Numbered from the stretch's first letter, positions 25,874 to 35,584 are shown. The stretch: DNA of 64,000 nt from Mesorhizobium plurifarium (GCA_000824785.1 CCNB01000043.1:436107-500106), one strand, 5' to 3'. The notes: generated by a model not told the origin, from the letters alone. Translations and numbers: made by a program.

Positions 25874-26938
25874 ATGACGCTTGCCAGCCCTACCGATGCC
25901 AGAACCGCGAAGGCCGCCGGTCTGCAGCCGTCGGGCGCCGCGCCGGTCAGGCCGGGCAAGATCGGCATCATGCTGGTCAATCTCGGCACGCCCGACGGCA
26001 CCGACTTCAAGCCGATGTGGCGCTACCTGCGCGAGTTCCTCTCCGACCCGCGCGTCATCGAGCTCAACAAGGCCATCTGGTATCCGATCCTCTATGGACC
26101 GGTGCTGACCACCCGGCCGAAGAAGTCCGGCGCCAACTACGCCCGTATCTGGAACCGGGAGATGAACGAATCGCCGCTGCGCACGTTTACGCGCGCTCAA
26201 GGTCAGAAACTCGCCACCGCGCTCGCCGATCTGCCCGATGTGGTGGTCGACTGGGCGATGCGCTACGGCAATCCCTCGACGGCAAGCGTCGCCCAAAGAT
26301 TGGTCGAGCAGGGCTGCGAGCGCATCCTCACTTTCCCGCTCTATCCGCAATATTCGGCGACGACGACGGCGACGGCCAACGACCAGTTGTTCCGCGCGCT
26401 GATGAAGATCAGGCACGCGCCGGCGATCCGCAGCGTGCCGCCCTACTACGACGAGCCGGTCTATATCGAGGCGCTTGCCCGCTCGATCGAGAAGCACATC
26501 GCGACGCTCGATTTCGCGCCGGAAGTGGTGATCACCTCCTATCACGGCATCCCCAAACCCTATTCCGACAAGGGCGACCCCTACCAGTCGCATTGCCTGG
26601 AGACGACGCGGCTGCTGCGGGAGAGGCTCGGCTGGGACGAGAACAAGCTCATCACCACTTTCCAGTCGCGTTTCGGCGCGCAGGAATGGCTGCAGCCCTA
26701 TACCGACGTCACGGTCGAGAAACTGGCCAAGGACGGCGTGAGATCCATCGCCATCGTCAATCCGGGCTTCTCCGTCGACTGCATAGAGACGCTGGACGAG
26801 ATCGGCCGCGAAGCGGCCGAAACCTTCCATCACGCCGGCGGCAAGAACTTCGCCCATATCCCTTGTCTCAACGACAGCGCCGAAGGCATGGCGGTGGTCG
26901 AAGCGCTGGTGCGGCGCGAGCTTTCCGGCTGGGTGTGA
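25874..26938 (+). CDS. hemH: ferrochelatase
   Basis: Inserts Fe2+ into protoporphyrin IX, the last step of heme synthesis. 354 residues. VNLGTPDGTD is at the N-terminus. The metal-site histidine is in SYHGIPKPYSDKGDPY, the catalytic glutamate region in NPGFSVDCIETLDEI, and the C-terminal LNDSAEGM follows. The in-frame ATG at 25874 has GGAG upstream, and the earlier part of the frame is not coding. It is a stand-alone gene. Iron-dependent control would be expected, but no clear operator is visible. Confidence 0.95.
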   Translation: MTLASPTDARTAKAAGLQPSGAAPVRPGKIGIMLVNLGTPDGTDFKPMWRYLREFLSDPRVIELNKAIWYPILYGPVLTTRPKKSGANYARIWNREMNESPLRTFTRAQGQKLATALADLPDVVVDWAMRYGNPSTASVAQRLVEQGCERILTFPLYPQYSATTTATANDQLFRALMKIRHAPAIRSVPPYYDEPVYIEALARSIEKHIATLDFAPEVVITSYHGIPKPYSDKGDPYQSHCLETTRLLRERLGWDENKLITTFQSRFGAQEWLQPYTDVTVEKLAKDGVRSIAIVNPGFSVDCIETLDEIGREAAETFHHAGGKNFAHIPCLNDSAEGMAVVEALVRRELSGWV

Positions 26939-27073
26939 CCGGCTTCACCGACAGGCTTTGAAGCTGCTGCGCAAAACCCGCCTCTAAGCAATATTGGCGA
27001 TCACCTGATTGTAACGTTGCGGAAACACACTTAAGTGATTCCGTGAGGTCGCCGCCTTTGAGGGAGAAACGAA

Positions 27074-28024
27074 ATGGGCTTCAGCGGTTTCGATATTGCC
27101 ATCATTGTTCTTGTTTTTCTGGTCATCATTCTGCTTTTCAAGGGCATCAGGACGGTGCCGCAAGGTTACAATTACACCGTGGAGCGCTTCGGCCGTTACA
27201 CCAAGACGCTGACTCCCGGCCTCAACATCATCAACCCGATCTTCGAGCGCGTCGGCGCCAAGATGAACATGATGGAGCAGGTGCTCGACGTCCCGACGCA
27301 GGAGATCATCACCCGCGACAACGCCATCGTCGGGGTCGACGGCGTCGCCTTCTACCAGGTGCTGAATGCCGCCCAAGCCGCTTACCAGGTCGCCGGGCTG
27401 CAGAACGCCATCCTCAACCTCACCATGACCAATATCCGCACCGTCATGGGCTCGATGGATCTCGACGAATTGCTCTCGAACCGCGATGCGATCAACGAGC
27501 GGCTGCTGCGTGTCGTCGACGAGGCGGCGCACCCGTGGGGCATCAAGATCACCCGCGTCGAGATCAAGGACATCAACCCGCCGGCAAATCTGGTGGAATC
27601 GATGGGCCGCCAGATGATGGCCGAACGCGACAAGCGCGCCCAGATCCTGGCCGCCGAAGGCCTGAAGCAGTCGCAGATCCTCGAAGCCGAGGGCCGCAGG
27701 GAAGCCGCCTTCCGCGACGCCGAGGCGCGCGAGCGTTCGGCGGAGGCCGAAGCCAAGGCGACGCAGGTCGTGTCGGAAGCCATCGCCAAGGGCGACGTGC
27801 AGGCGATCAACTACTTCGTCGCGCAGAAATACACCGAGGCCTTGGCCAAGATCGGCTCGTCGAGCAACAACAAGATCGTGCTGATGCCGTTCGAGGCCTC
27901 GTCGCTGATCGGCTCGCTCGGCGGCATCGGCGAGATCGCCCGCGAAGTCTTCAGGGGCGACGGCCCGTCCGGCACGCCGCGGCAGGGCTCGCGTCCGCCG
28001 GTCGTGCGGCAGACCGACAGTTGA
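27074..28024 (+). CDS. SPFH/stomatin-like membrane protein (QmcA type)
   Basis: A 316-residue protein with an N-terminal membrane helix (6-23) and a Band 7/SPFH domain (about 25-190, VPQGYNYTVERFGRYTKTLTPGLN). A coiled coil rich in alanine, glutamate and arginine (about 185-255) and a glycine-rich tail follow. Such proteins oligomerise at membranes and modulate proteolysis or membrane microdomains. It pairs with an NfeD-like gene 118 bp downstream, the usual partner. GAGGGAG precedes the ATG. Confidence 0.92.
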   Translation: MGFSGFDIAIIVLVFLVIILLFKGIRTVPQGYNYTVERFGRYTKTLTPGLNIINPIFERVGAKMNMMEQVLDVPTQEIITRDNAIVGVDGVAFYQVLNAAQAAYQVAGLQNAILNLTMTNIRTVMGSMDLDELLSNRDAINERLLRVVDEAAHPWGIKITRVEIKDINPPANLVESMGRQMMAERDKRAQILAAEGLKQSQILEAEGRREAAFRDAEARERSAEAEAKATQVVSEAIAKGDVQAINYFVAQKYTEALAKIGSSSNNKIVLMPFEASSLIGSLGGIGEIAREVFRGDGPSGTPRQGSRPPVVRQTDS

Positions 28025-28033
28025 GGTGACCGC

Positions 28034-28131
28034 CGCAATTCCAGGGTGACACGGTTTTCCGTCCGGAATTGCGGCAAACAGAGAAATAGGACGGTTCCTC
28101 GTTTCCGTGAAACGAGGAACTGCTCCGGGTG
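28034..28131. repeat. intergenic palindromes inside the stomatin-NfeD pair
   Basis: An AGCAATT module (GCAATTCCAGG pairing with CCGGAATTGC) is followed by a second hairpin, GGTTCCTCGTTTC pairing with GAAACGAGGAAC. Both belong to dispersed families seen elsewhere in the window. They fill the gap between two cotranscribed genes and so are probably transcribed. Confidence 0.8.
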
Positions 28132-28142
28132 GGAGAACATCG

Positions 28143-28607
28143 ATGATCGACCGCATCGTTTCGGAACTCGGACCGTGGAACTGGATGGTTCTCGGCATCG
28201 TGCTCCTGGTGATGGAAGTCGTGGCGCCAGGCGTGTTCATGCTGTGGATCGGCATCGCCGCGCTGATCATCGGCGCCGTGTCGCTGGCGATCTGGGACGC
28301 GGCCTTCTGGACCTGGCAGGTTCAGGTCCTGGCCTTCCTCGTGCTGGCCGTCGTCTCGGCCTATGTCGGCCGGCAGATCGCCGTCAGCCGGGAGGGCAGC
28401 GTCGACCAGCCGCTGCTCAACCGCCGCGGCGCGCAGATGGTCGGCCGCACGGCGACCCTGGCCGAGCCGATCAAGAACGGCCGCGGCCGCATCCGGCTCG
28501 GCGACACGCTGTGGCGCGTCTCCGGTCCGGACCTGCCGGTCGGCGCGCAAGTGCGCGTGACCGGAGCGGCGGATACCGATCTGGAGCTGACCGTAGAGGC
28601 GATTTGA
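28143..28607 (+). CDS. NfeD-like membrane protein
   Basis: A 154-residue protein with membrane helices at about 14-31, 33-51 and 58-77 and a C-terminal OB-fold (VGRTATLAEPIKNGRGRIRLGDTLWRVSGPDLPVGAQVRVTG) typical of short NfeD proteins. It lacks the protease domain of long NfeD forms. NfeD and stomatin partners interact in the membrane. GGGAG precedes the chosen ATG. It converges on kdsD 43 bp away. Confidence 0.9.
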   Translation: MIDRIVSELGPWNWMVLGIVLLVMEVVAPGVFMLWIGIAALIIGAVSLAIWDAAFWTWQVQVLAFLVLAVVSAYVGRQIAVSREGSVDQPLLNRRGAQMVGRTATLAEPIKNGRGRIRLGDTLWRVSGPDLPVGAQVRVTGAADTDLELTVEAI

Positions 28608-28650
28608 TCGAGGACGCGTGCGGGGTGGCTTGCGGCGGGGACAGTCCGCT

Positions 28651-29652
28651 TTAAGCCGCGCCGATGCGCAGCAGGTCGTGGAAATGAACCACGCCCACCG
28701 GCAGTTTGTTTTTGATCACGACCAGCGCACCGATATTGTGCTCGTTGAGCATGGCGATCGCCGTGCCCGCCAGCGTCTGCGGATCGATCGTCTTGGGGGT
28801 GCGGGTCATGACCTCGTCGACGGTGACGTCGGCCAGATTGCGATGCAGATTGCGCGCGACGTCGCCGTCGGTGACGATCCCGACCAGCTTGCCGCTTGCA
28901 TCGACGATGCAGACGCAGCCGACTTTCTTCTGCGACAGCGTCATCACCGCTTCCGGCATCTTGGTGCCGAGCAGGGCGAGCGGCACCTGATCGCCGGTTC
29001 GCATGATCTCCGACACCCGGGTCAGATTGGCGCCAAGCTGCCCGCCAGGGTGCAAGGTTCGGAAATGATCCGGCGTGAAGCCCCGCGCCTCGAGCAACGC
29101 TATCGCCAGCGCGTCGCCCATGACGAGTTGGAGCAGCGTCGATGTCGTCGGCGCCAACCCGTGCGGACAGGCCTCAGGCACGACCGGCAGCAGCAAAACC
29201 ACATCCGCCGCCCTTGCCAGCGCCGAAGTTTCGCCCGAGGTGATGGCGATTAGCGGGATGGAGAAGCGCCTCGAATAGGCGACGATGCCCATCAGTTCCT
29301 TGGTCTCGCCCGACCACGACATGGCGATGATGGCGTCGTCCCTGGCGATCATGCCGAGATCGCCGTGATTGGCCTCCGCCGAATGGACGAAGAAGGCCGG
29401 CGTGCCGGTCGAGGCGAGCGTTGCGGCGATCTTGGCGCCGATATGGCCGCTCTTGCCGACACCAGTGACGATAACGCGGCCTTCGATCCGCGAGATCAGG
29501 TCGATCGCGGTGGCAAAAGGCTCGGACAGCCCGTTTGCGAGAGCGGCGGCAAGGGCCGCCACGCCGGCCTGCTCCGTCGCCACCGTTCTCAGCGCCGATT
29601 CGATCGCAGCCTGCCTGTCCGGCTGCTTTCTTTCTGGGGACCCCGCATGCAT
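28651..29652 (-). CDS. kdsD: arabinose-5-phosphate isomerase
   Basis: Converts D-ribulose 5-phosphate to D-arabinose 5-phosphate, the first step toward Kdo for lipopolysaccharide. 333 residues, with an N-terminal SIS domain (about 45-180, VTGVGKSGHIGAKIAATLASTG, SWSGETKEL) and two CBS domains (about 210-330). Length and order match KdsD/KpsF. It is divergent from the beta-barrel gene, and no other Kdo gene is next to it. Confidence 0.93.
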   Translation of the reverse strand: MHAGSPERKQPDRQAAIESALRTVATEQAGVAALAAALANGLSEPFATAIDLISRIEGRVIVTGVGKSGHIGAKIAATLASTGTPAFFVHSAEANHGDLGMIARDDAIIAMSWSGETKELMGIVAYSRRFSIPLIAITSGETSALARAADVVLLLPVVPEACPHGLAPTTSTLLQLVMGDALAIALLEARGFTPDHFRTLHPGGQLGANLTRVSEIMRTGDQVPLALLGTKMPEAVMTLSQKKVGCVCIVDASGKLVGIVTDGDVARNLHRNLADVTVDEVMTRTPKTIDPQTLAGTAIAMLNEHNIGALVVIKNKLPVGVVHFHDLLRIGAA

Positions 29653-29812
29653 GGGCGAAGCGATTAGCGCTTTGCCGCGCCCCTGTCCAACGGAATTGCC
29701 TAAGGCCTCCGATTGGAGGGGCTCCGAGGCGGCTCTCTCAACCCTCCGTTAACCATCCGCATTTACGGTTCGGTAAGTATGGCGCAACCGCGCCGCGCAA
29801 GCAGTGGTGACG

Positions 29813-31615
29813 ATGTCCGGGGGCCAGCCTGAAACGAAAATCGGTCGGAAGGGCATTGCCGTTGCAGCACTGCTGCTGACGGCAAGCGCGCTTGCCCTGC
29901 TGCGTCCGGCGCCTGCATTTTCGCAGGAAACCGAGCTGCGCGGCGAGGTCTCCGAATCGGCCATACTCGCCGACCAGCAGCGCAAGGCGAGGCAGTTGCG
30001 GGCGCAAGGGTCACTGGATCAGACACCGCCTGCGACCGCGGCCGCCCAGGACTCGGCACCGACGATCTATCAACCGGCAAGCCCCGGTGCCGTTCCCGAT
30101 GACGATCAGACGGCGGGCGCGACGGACAGCATCTTCGACCAGCCGCAGGCAACGGACGATCCACTGGTCGATACGACGAAGCCGGCAAAACCGCGCCGGC
30201 CCTCGACGGCCGCTCAGCGTGCTCAGGACGCCAAGACCGACACCAAGGCGAATACCAAGACCGCCGACAAGAAGAAGGCCAAGAAGAAAGCGGGCGAGGC
30301 TACCGACAGCACCACCACTGCCGCGACCGCCCCCACAGGCGACAAGGCTGACGCGGCAGCGGCCGAGGACGACGGCAGCAATCGCCGCGCCGTCACCATC
30401 GACAGCGTCGACAAGCAGAAGCTCGACCCGGGCCAGGAGCGCACCGGATCGATCGATGGACAGAAGGTCAAGCCGGAGGAAGATCCCTTCGCTGCTCCCG
30501 GTGTCAAGGTCGGCACCTTTGTGTTCCGGCCAACGCTGGAGCAAGGCTTCACCGCGACGTCCAATGCCGATTCCAGCAGCACCGGCAAATCCGCGGTTCT
30601 GTCCGAGACGGCGCTGCGTTTCACCGCAACTTCCGACTGGCGCGAGAATTCGGCTCTGATCACCGGCTACGGCCAGTTCCGCAACACCGTCTCGGGCGAA
30701 AAGATCAACGACGCGCAGGGCCGCATCGAAGGCCAGCTCAATGTCGATCTCGACAACGAGCTGCGCGCCATCGCCAAGCTCGGCTATGAGGCAGCACCGG
30801 AATCGGCGTCCTCGCCGGATGCGATCGCCGGCGTCACCTCGCAGCCGCTGCGCCAGACCGTGGACGGCAGCCTGGGTCTTGAAAAGAGTGTCGGCAAGAT
30901 GCGTTACGCGCTGACCGGCGCGGTCTCGCATGACTTCTACGGCGACGCCAATCTCTCAAACGGCACCACGGTCTCGCAGAAGGATCGCAACAACACGCTC
31001 TACACCGCCACTTTGCGCACCGGCTATGAGATCTCACCGGCGCTCACGCCCTTCACGGAAGTTGAAGTCGGCCGCAGGGTCTATGATCAGCGTCTCGATA
31101 CCGACGGCTTTGAGCGCTCTTCGAAGCGGCTCGGGGCTCGCGCCGGCGTCGAGCTCGACATGGGCGAGAAGCTATCGGGTGAATTCTCCGTCGGCTGGTT
31201 GCGCGAGGCACTCGACGACAGCCGCCTTCCGGCAATCGCCGGGCCGTCCATCAATGCCGACCTCAAATGGTCGCCCGAGCGCGGCACCATCATCGGGCTC
31301 ACCGGCAAGACCGATGTCGAGACCACCACGACGGCGGGCGAGAGCGGCGATATCCTCTACTCCGGCCGTCTGACAGGCGAGCGCCAGATCCGCGCCAATC
31401 TGACGGCAAACTCGGCGCTTGGCCTCGACTGGCGCGACTACACCGGCTCCGACGGCCACGATCTGATCCTGAGCGCCGAGGCCGGGCTGACCTGGTGGCT
31501 GAACCGCTATGCCGGCCTCACCACCAGGGTGCGGACGGAGAAGCTGACCAGCAACCTGCCTGGACGCGACTATACGGCCAACAGCGTCTATCTCGGACTG
31601 AAGGTCCAGCGCTGA
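29813..31615 (+). CDS. outer-membrane beta-barrel protein (BBP2-like porin)
   Basis: Exported protein of 600 residues. A signal peptide (about 12-36, ending AFSQ) is followed by a long charged, lysine/alanine/threonine-rich low-complexity region (about 40-215). The C-terminal two thirds show alternating polar/hydrophobic strands (FVFRPTLEQGFTATSNADSSS, ALRFTATSDWRENSALITGYGQFRN) and end in SVYLGLKVQR. This fits the putative beta-barrel porin family common in rhizobia, often associated with exopolysaccharide or envelope functions. The ATG at 29813 is chosen over two GTG codons just upstream, and the ribosome site is weak. GTTAACCAT, a CtrA-type half-site, lies 57 bp upstream. Confidence 0.8.
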   Translation: MSGGQPETKIGRKGIAVAALLLTASALALLRPAPAFSQETELRGEVSESAILADQQRKARQLRAQGSLDQTPPATAAAQDSAPTIYQPASPGAVPDDDQTAGATDSIFDQPQATDDPLVDTTKPAKPRRPSTAAQRAQDAKTDTKANTKTADKKKAKKKAGEATDSTTTAATAPTGDKADAAAAEDDGSNRRAVTIDSVDKQKLDPGQERTGSIDGQKVKPEEDPFAAPGVKVGTFVFRPTLEQGFTATSNADSSSTGKSAVLSETALRFTATSDWRENSALITGYGQFRNTVSGEKINDAQGRIEGQLNVDLDNELRAIAKLGYEAAPESASSPDAIAGVTSQPLRQTVDGSLGLEKSVGKMRYALTGAVSHDFYGDANLSNGTTVSQKDRNNTLYTATLRTGYEISPALTPFTEVEVGRRVYDQRLDTDGFERSSKRLGARAGVELDMGEKLSGEFSVGWLREALDDSRLPAIAGPSINADLKWSPERGTIIGLTGKTDVETTTTAGESGDILYSGRLTGERQIRANLTANSALGLDWRDYTGSDGHDLILSAEAGLTWWLNRYAGLTTRVRTEKLTSNLPGRDYTANSVYLGLKVQR

Positions 31616-31697
31616 AGAGTAGCGGCAATGGCCGTGAGCACCGGAAGCGCAGGAACCTGCCGTTCGCAGACCGGCCTCACCTGAATATCGGCATAGG

Positions 31698-32603
31698 CTA
31701 GAACGCCGCGCCGCGGCGCTCCGCCGGCCGCACCTCGTCGAGCAGCGTGCGGATGACGCCGGCCATGCTTCCGTTCATGTCGCTGCGCCATAGCGCGAAG
31801 GCGACATTGGCTTCGACGAAACCTTCCGGCGAGCCGCAATCGAAAGTGCGGCCCTTGTAGTGATAGCCGTAGAAGGGCTGCTGTTTCTCCAGCTTCAGCA
31901 TCGCGTCGGTCAGCTGGATTTCGTTGCCGGCGCCGCGTTCCTGGCTTTCCAGGATGCCGAAGATTTCCGGCTGCAGGATGTAGCGGCCGTTGATGAAGAG
32001 GTTGGACGGCGCGGTGCCCTGTTTCGGCTTCTCCACCATGCCGGTGATGCGGAAGCCGTGATGGGTGTCCTCGCCGCGGCCGACAATGCCGTATTTATGC
32101 GCTTCCGCCGGATCGCATTCCTGCACGGCGATGATGTTGTTGCCGGTCTCGGCATAGAGCTCGACCATGTCCTTCATGCAGCTCTTTTCCGACTGCATGA
32201 TCATGTCCGGCAAAAGCAAGGCGAACGGCTCGTTGCCGACCAGCTCGCGGGCGCACCAGACGGCGTGGCCGAGGCCCATCGGCACCTGCTGGCGCGTGAA
32301 GCTGGTCTGTCCCGGCGCCGGCTGCAACCGCTGCAGGCGGGCGAGCTGGTCGTCCTTGCCGCGCTGGGCGAGCGTGTCATAGAGCTCGAACTGGACGTCG
32401 AAATGGTCTTCGATGACCGCCTTGTTACGCCCGGTCACGAAAATGAAATGCTCGATGCCGGCCTCGCGCGCCTCGTCGACCACATACTGGATGACCGGCC
32501 GGTCGACGACGGTCAGCATCTCCTTCGGGATGGCCTTGGTGGCCGGGAGGAACCGCGTGCCGAGGCCGGCCACCGGGAAAACTGCCTTGCGAACGCGCTT
32601 CAT
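31698..32603 (-). CDS. galU: UTP-glucose-1-phosphate uridylyltransferase
   Basis: Makes UDP-glucose, the donor for exopolysaccharide, cyclic glucan and lipopolysaccharide synthesis. 301 residues. The nucleotide-binding GLGTRFLPATKAIPKEML is at residues 13-30. DRPVIQYVVDEA, VPMGLGHAVWCA and FDCGSPEGFVEANVAFAL are further markers of the GalU/ExoN family. The C-terminus is convergent with the beta-barrel gene. Confidence 0.95.
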   Translation of the reverse strand: MKRVRKAVFPVAGLGTRFLPATKAIPKEMLTVVDRPVIQYVVDEAREAGIEHFIFVTGRNKAVIEDHFDVQFELYDTLAQRGKDDQLARLQRLQPAPGQTSFTRQQVPMGLGHAVWCARELVGNEPFALLLPDMIMQSEKSCMKDMVELYAETGNNIIAVQECDPAEAHKYGIVGRGEDTHHGFRITGMVEKPKQGTAPSNLFINGRYILQPEIFGILESQERGAGNEIQLTDAMLKLEKQQPFYGYHYKGRTFDCGSPEGFVEANVAFALWRSDMNGSMAGVIRTLLDEVRPAERRGAAF

Positions 32604-32838
32604 GCTGACACCCCTGCGTTTGAGCCAATTATCCGCTCGGCGGCACGCTCCGCAATCCCCCCGAACATTTTCACGGCGGAATCATTTTCACGCCGGAATG
32701 TTGGATTAACGGCAAGCGTTCAATGTGAGAGCTAAAGCCGCGATACCTCTTTTCGTTCCCGGCGGCACCTATGGTAAACTAAATACTAACCCGGTTCGGC
32801 GTTGAATGATCCTTCCTGATTTGACGAAGGAGGAAATG

Positions 32839-34059
32839 ATGTCCGTTCGCAACACCGCGAGGCGCCTGACGGCACTGGTAATGGCCGCCGGCCTCACGCT
32901 GGCCTTGCTGATGCCGGCCGGTCCCGCTTTCGCGGATGCCGGGTTCCGCCAATGGGTCGCGGGCTTCCGCTCCACCGCGGTGGCGGGCGGCGTTTCGGGC
33001 GCTGTCTACGATCAATCCATGAGAGGCATCGAGCCCGATCCGGTCGTGCTGGAAAAGGCCCGCACCCAGCCGGAATTCACCGCGCCCGCCTGGGACTATT
33101 TCGACAACCGCGTGCACGACCAGGCGGTCGCCAACGGCCAGGCGATGGCGAGGAAATGGAAGCCGTGGCTCGATCGCATCGAGGCGCGGTTCGGTGTCGA
33201 CCGCAACATCCTTCTGGCCATCTGGTCGATGGAATCGAATTATGGCGAGACGCTCAAGCGCGACGACATCATGCGCAACGTCATCCGTTCGCTGGCCACC
33301 CTTGCCTATGGCGATCCCAAGCGTTCGAAATATGCCCGCACCCAGTTGATCGCGGCGCTGAAGATCCTGCAGACCGGCGACATCGACGAGAGCCATCTGA
33401 TGGGCTCCTGGGCCGGCGCGATGGGTCAGACCCAGTTCATTCCGACCAGCTATCAGCGCTATGCGGTCGACATGGACGGCAACGGCAGGCGCGACATCTG
33501 GAATTCGATCCCCGACGCGCTGGCGACCTCCGCCAACCTTTTGAAAAAGAATGGCTGGCAGGCGGGCAAGACCTGGGGCTATGAGGTAACCATACCCGCC
33601 GGCAAGCTGCCCGGCGGCGCAAAGACGATCGCGCAGTGGCAGGCGCTCGGCGTCGTCAGGGCCAATGGCAAACCGTTCAGGAACCTGACCGACAAGGCGA
33701 CGCTGAAAGTGCCGGACGGCCGGGGCGGCCCCGCCTTCCTGATGATCAGGAACTTCTCGGTCATCAAGGCCTACAACAATGCCGACAAATACGCTTTGGC
33801 CGTCGGCCTGCTCGCCGATGAGATCGCCGGCGGCACCGGCCTTGTGCAGGACTGGCAGCGGCCCTTCACCAAGCTCACCTTCGAGGAAAGGCAGGAACTG
33901 CAGAAGCGGCTTTCCGAGCACGGCTATTACGACGGCAAGTTCGACGGCAAGATCGGCGACGGCTCAAAGGCAGCCATCATGGCCTATCAGGCCAAGGTCG
34001 GCTTGACCCAGGATGGCTATCCGAGCCTGGAAGTGCTCAAATGGCTCCGCAAGCGGTAG
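32839..34059 (+). CDS. lytic murein transglycosylase (MltB type)
   Basis: Exported peptidoglycan lytic transglycosylase of 406 residues. A signal peptide (about 1-32, ending AFA) is followed by an SLT_2 domain with the catalytic glutamate E132 in WSMESNYGE and the family blocks GSWAGAMGQTQFIPTSY and DGNGRRDIWNSIPDALAT. A C-terminal peptidoglycan-binding domain (about 345-404, LQKRLSEHGYYDGKFDGKIGDGSKAAI) completes it. No lipobox is present, so it is a soluble periplasmic form. Two ATG codons follow GGAGG, and the second has the better spacing. Confidence 0.93.
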   Translation: MSVRNTARRLTALVMAAGLTLALLMPAGPAFADAGFRQWVAGFRSTAVAGGVSGAVYDQSMRGIEPDPVVLEKARTQPEFTAPAWDYFDNRVHDQAVANGQAMARKWKPWLDRIEARFGVDRNILLAIWSMESNYGETLKRDDIMRNVIRSLATLAYGDPKRSKYARTQLIAALKILQTGDIDESHLMGSWAGAMGQTQFIPTSYQRYAVDMDGNGRRDIWNSIPDALATSANLLKKNGWQAGKTWGYEVTIPAGKLPGGAKTIAQWQALGVVRANGKPFRNLTDKATLKVPDGRGGPAFLMIRNFSVIKAYNNADKYALAVGLLADEIAGGTGLVQDWQRPFTKLTFEERQELQKRLSEHGYYDGKFDGKIGDGSKAAIMAYQAKVGLTQDGYPSLEVLKWLRKR

Positions 34060-34065
34060 CTGAGC

Positions 34066-34182
34066 CGCTCTAATGCATGTCGCCCAAAAGTGCGCAGCGG
34101 TTTTGGGCGAACGACATGCATCAAAACAAAGACTTAAAGCGCGTCGACTGAATCCGTTTCAGCGCGACGGGCTTTAAGGCGC
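34066..34182. repeat. compound intergenic palindrome, GCATGTCGCCC and GCGCGTCG modules
   Basis: ATGCATGTCGCCCAAAAGTG pairs with TTTTGGGCGAACGACATGCA, then AAGACTTAAAGCGCGTCG pairs with CAGCGCGACGGGCTTTAAG. Nearly the same 110 bases occur in inverted orientation at 47895-48003. It lies between the lytic transglycosylase and DUF459 genes. Confidence 0.85.
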
Positions 34183-34282
34183 CAGGCATCCTTTCAAAGA
34201 CGGCTAGGATGCTGTAGCGCTTCGGTTTGCGCATGACTTTGCCCATGTCTGCCTGTCATGCGCCAAGGGATGGAGAGGGTGT

Positions 34283-35497
34283 TTGGTTTCGGTTGCGCGT
34301 ATCAGGCAGAGCATTCGCCGGGCGCCCATCCTGATTCTAGCCCTTGCGGTGCTTGTCGTCACCGCCGCCGGCGCCTTCCACGCTCCTGCGTTCGCGCAGG
34401 AGGAAAGCCGTGGCTGGTCGTTGCGCGACCTTCTGTTCCCGCGCCGCAGCGAACGCATCGAACCGCCGGTCGAAGTCCAGAAACCAAGGCCGAAACCCAA
34501 GAAGAAACCCAAGCCGCGCCCGCCGGCGGAACCGGAAACGCCGATCGTCGAGAAGACGAACGACGCCCGGGTCGTGCTGGTGGTCGGCGATTTTTTGGCG
34601 GGCGGGCTGGCGGAGGGCCTGGACACGGCCTTTGCCGACAATCCCGCCGTCAGGATCGTCGCCCGCGCCAACGGGTCGTCCGGCTTCGTTCGTGACGATG
34701 TCTACAATTGGCCGACCCAGATCAAATCGCTGATCGAAACCGAGAAACCGGCGGCCGTGATCGTCATGCTGGGTTCCAACGACCGCCAGCAGATGAAGGT
34801 CGGCGACGTGCGCGAGCAGCCGCGCTCGGAGAACTGGACCAAGGAATATGAGCGCCGCACCGATGCGTTCGGCAAGGCCCTACAAGACACCAAAGTGCCG
34901 TTCCTTTGGGTTGGCATGCCGGCTTTCGGTGTGTCGAAGATGAACTCCGACATGCTCGCCTTCAACGACATCTATCATTCGGCCGCCCAGAAACACGGCG
35001 GCGAGTTCGTCGATGTCTGGGACGGCTTCGTCGACGAGAACGGCGCTTTCGTCACCTCCGGTCCGGACATCAACGGCCAGCCGGTGCGCCTGCGTTCCGA
35101 CGACGGCATCAACGTCACCAAGGCCGGCAAGCGCAAGCTCGCCTTCTACACGGAAAAGCCGTTGGCAAAGATACTCGGCCTGGCGGCGCCCGGAAGCATC
35201 ACGACCGTGTCGGCGCCGGCCGGCGCCCCGGTGGAGGCGCCGAAGCCGGCCGCCGCGCCCGTCATCGTCGACCGCACTGCGCCGATGCTGCTCGGCGACC
35301 CGGCGCTCGACGGCGGCACCGAGCTGCTCGGCGCGACGCAACCGGCCAGGGCCGATCCGAACCTGCCCGGCGAAAAGCTGATCCTGGAAGGCAAGGCGCC
35401 GACGGCCTCGCCCGGCCGCGCCGACGATTTTTCCTGGCCACCGAAGCCGCCGGCGACGGCAGCTGTCGAATCCGGCCCGACACCGGCAACTCCTTGA
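34283..35497 (+). CDS. DUF459 SGNH-hydrolase-like exported protein
   Basis: A 404-residue protein with an N-terminal hydrophobic segment (15-37), a basic proline-rich stretch (about 60-85) and a DUF459/SGNH-type domain (about 95-295). A proline/alanine-rich tail follows. The block I position reads VVGDFLAGGL, with phenylalanine where SGNH enzymes have the nucleophilic serine. Block V reads DDGINVT, with asparagine in the usual histidine position. The oxyanion glycine (MLGSNDRQ) is kept. The protein may therefore bind rather than hydrolyse. The start is a TTG with GGAG seven bases before it. Confidence 0.75.
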   Translation: MVSVARIRQSIRRAPILILALAVLVVTAAGAFHAPAFAQEESRGWSLRDLLFPRRSERIEPPVEVQKPRPKPKKKPKPRPPAEPETPIVEKTNDARVVLVVGDFLAGGLAEGLDTAFADNPAVRIVARANGSSGFVRDDVYNWPTQIKSLIETEKPAAVIVMLGSNDRQQMKVGDVREQPRSENWTKEYERRTDAFGKALQDTKVPFLWVGMPAFGVSKMNSDMLAFNDIYHSAAQKHGGEFVDVWDGFVDENGAFVTSGPDINGQPVRLRSDDGINVTKAGKRKLAFYTEKPLAKILGLAAPGSITTVSAPAGAPVEAPKPAAAPVIVDRTAPMLLGDPALDGGTELLGATQPARADPNLPGEKLILEGKAPTASPGRADDFSWPPKPPATAAVESGPTPATP

Positions 35498-35584
35498 CCG
35501 ACGTTCCGGCGTAGCGGCAATTTCGCGCCGAGCCGAACAATGGCATTATTGGATTTTGGCCGAAGTCAAAGTCGGGGGACGAAT

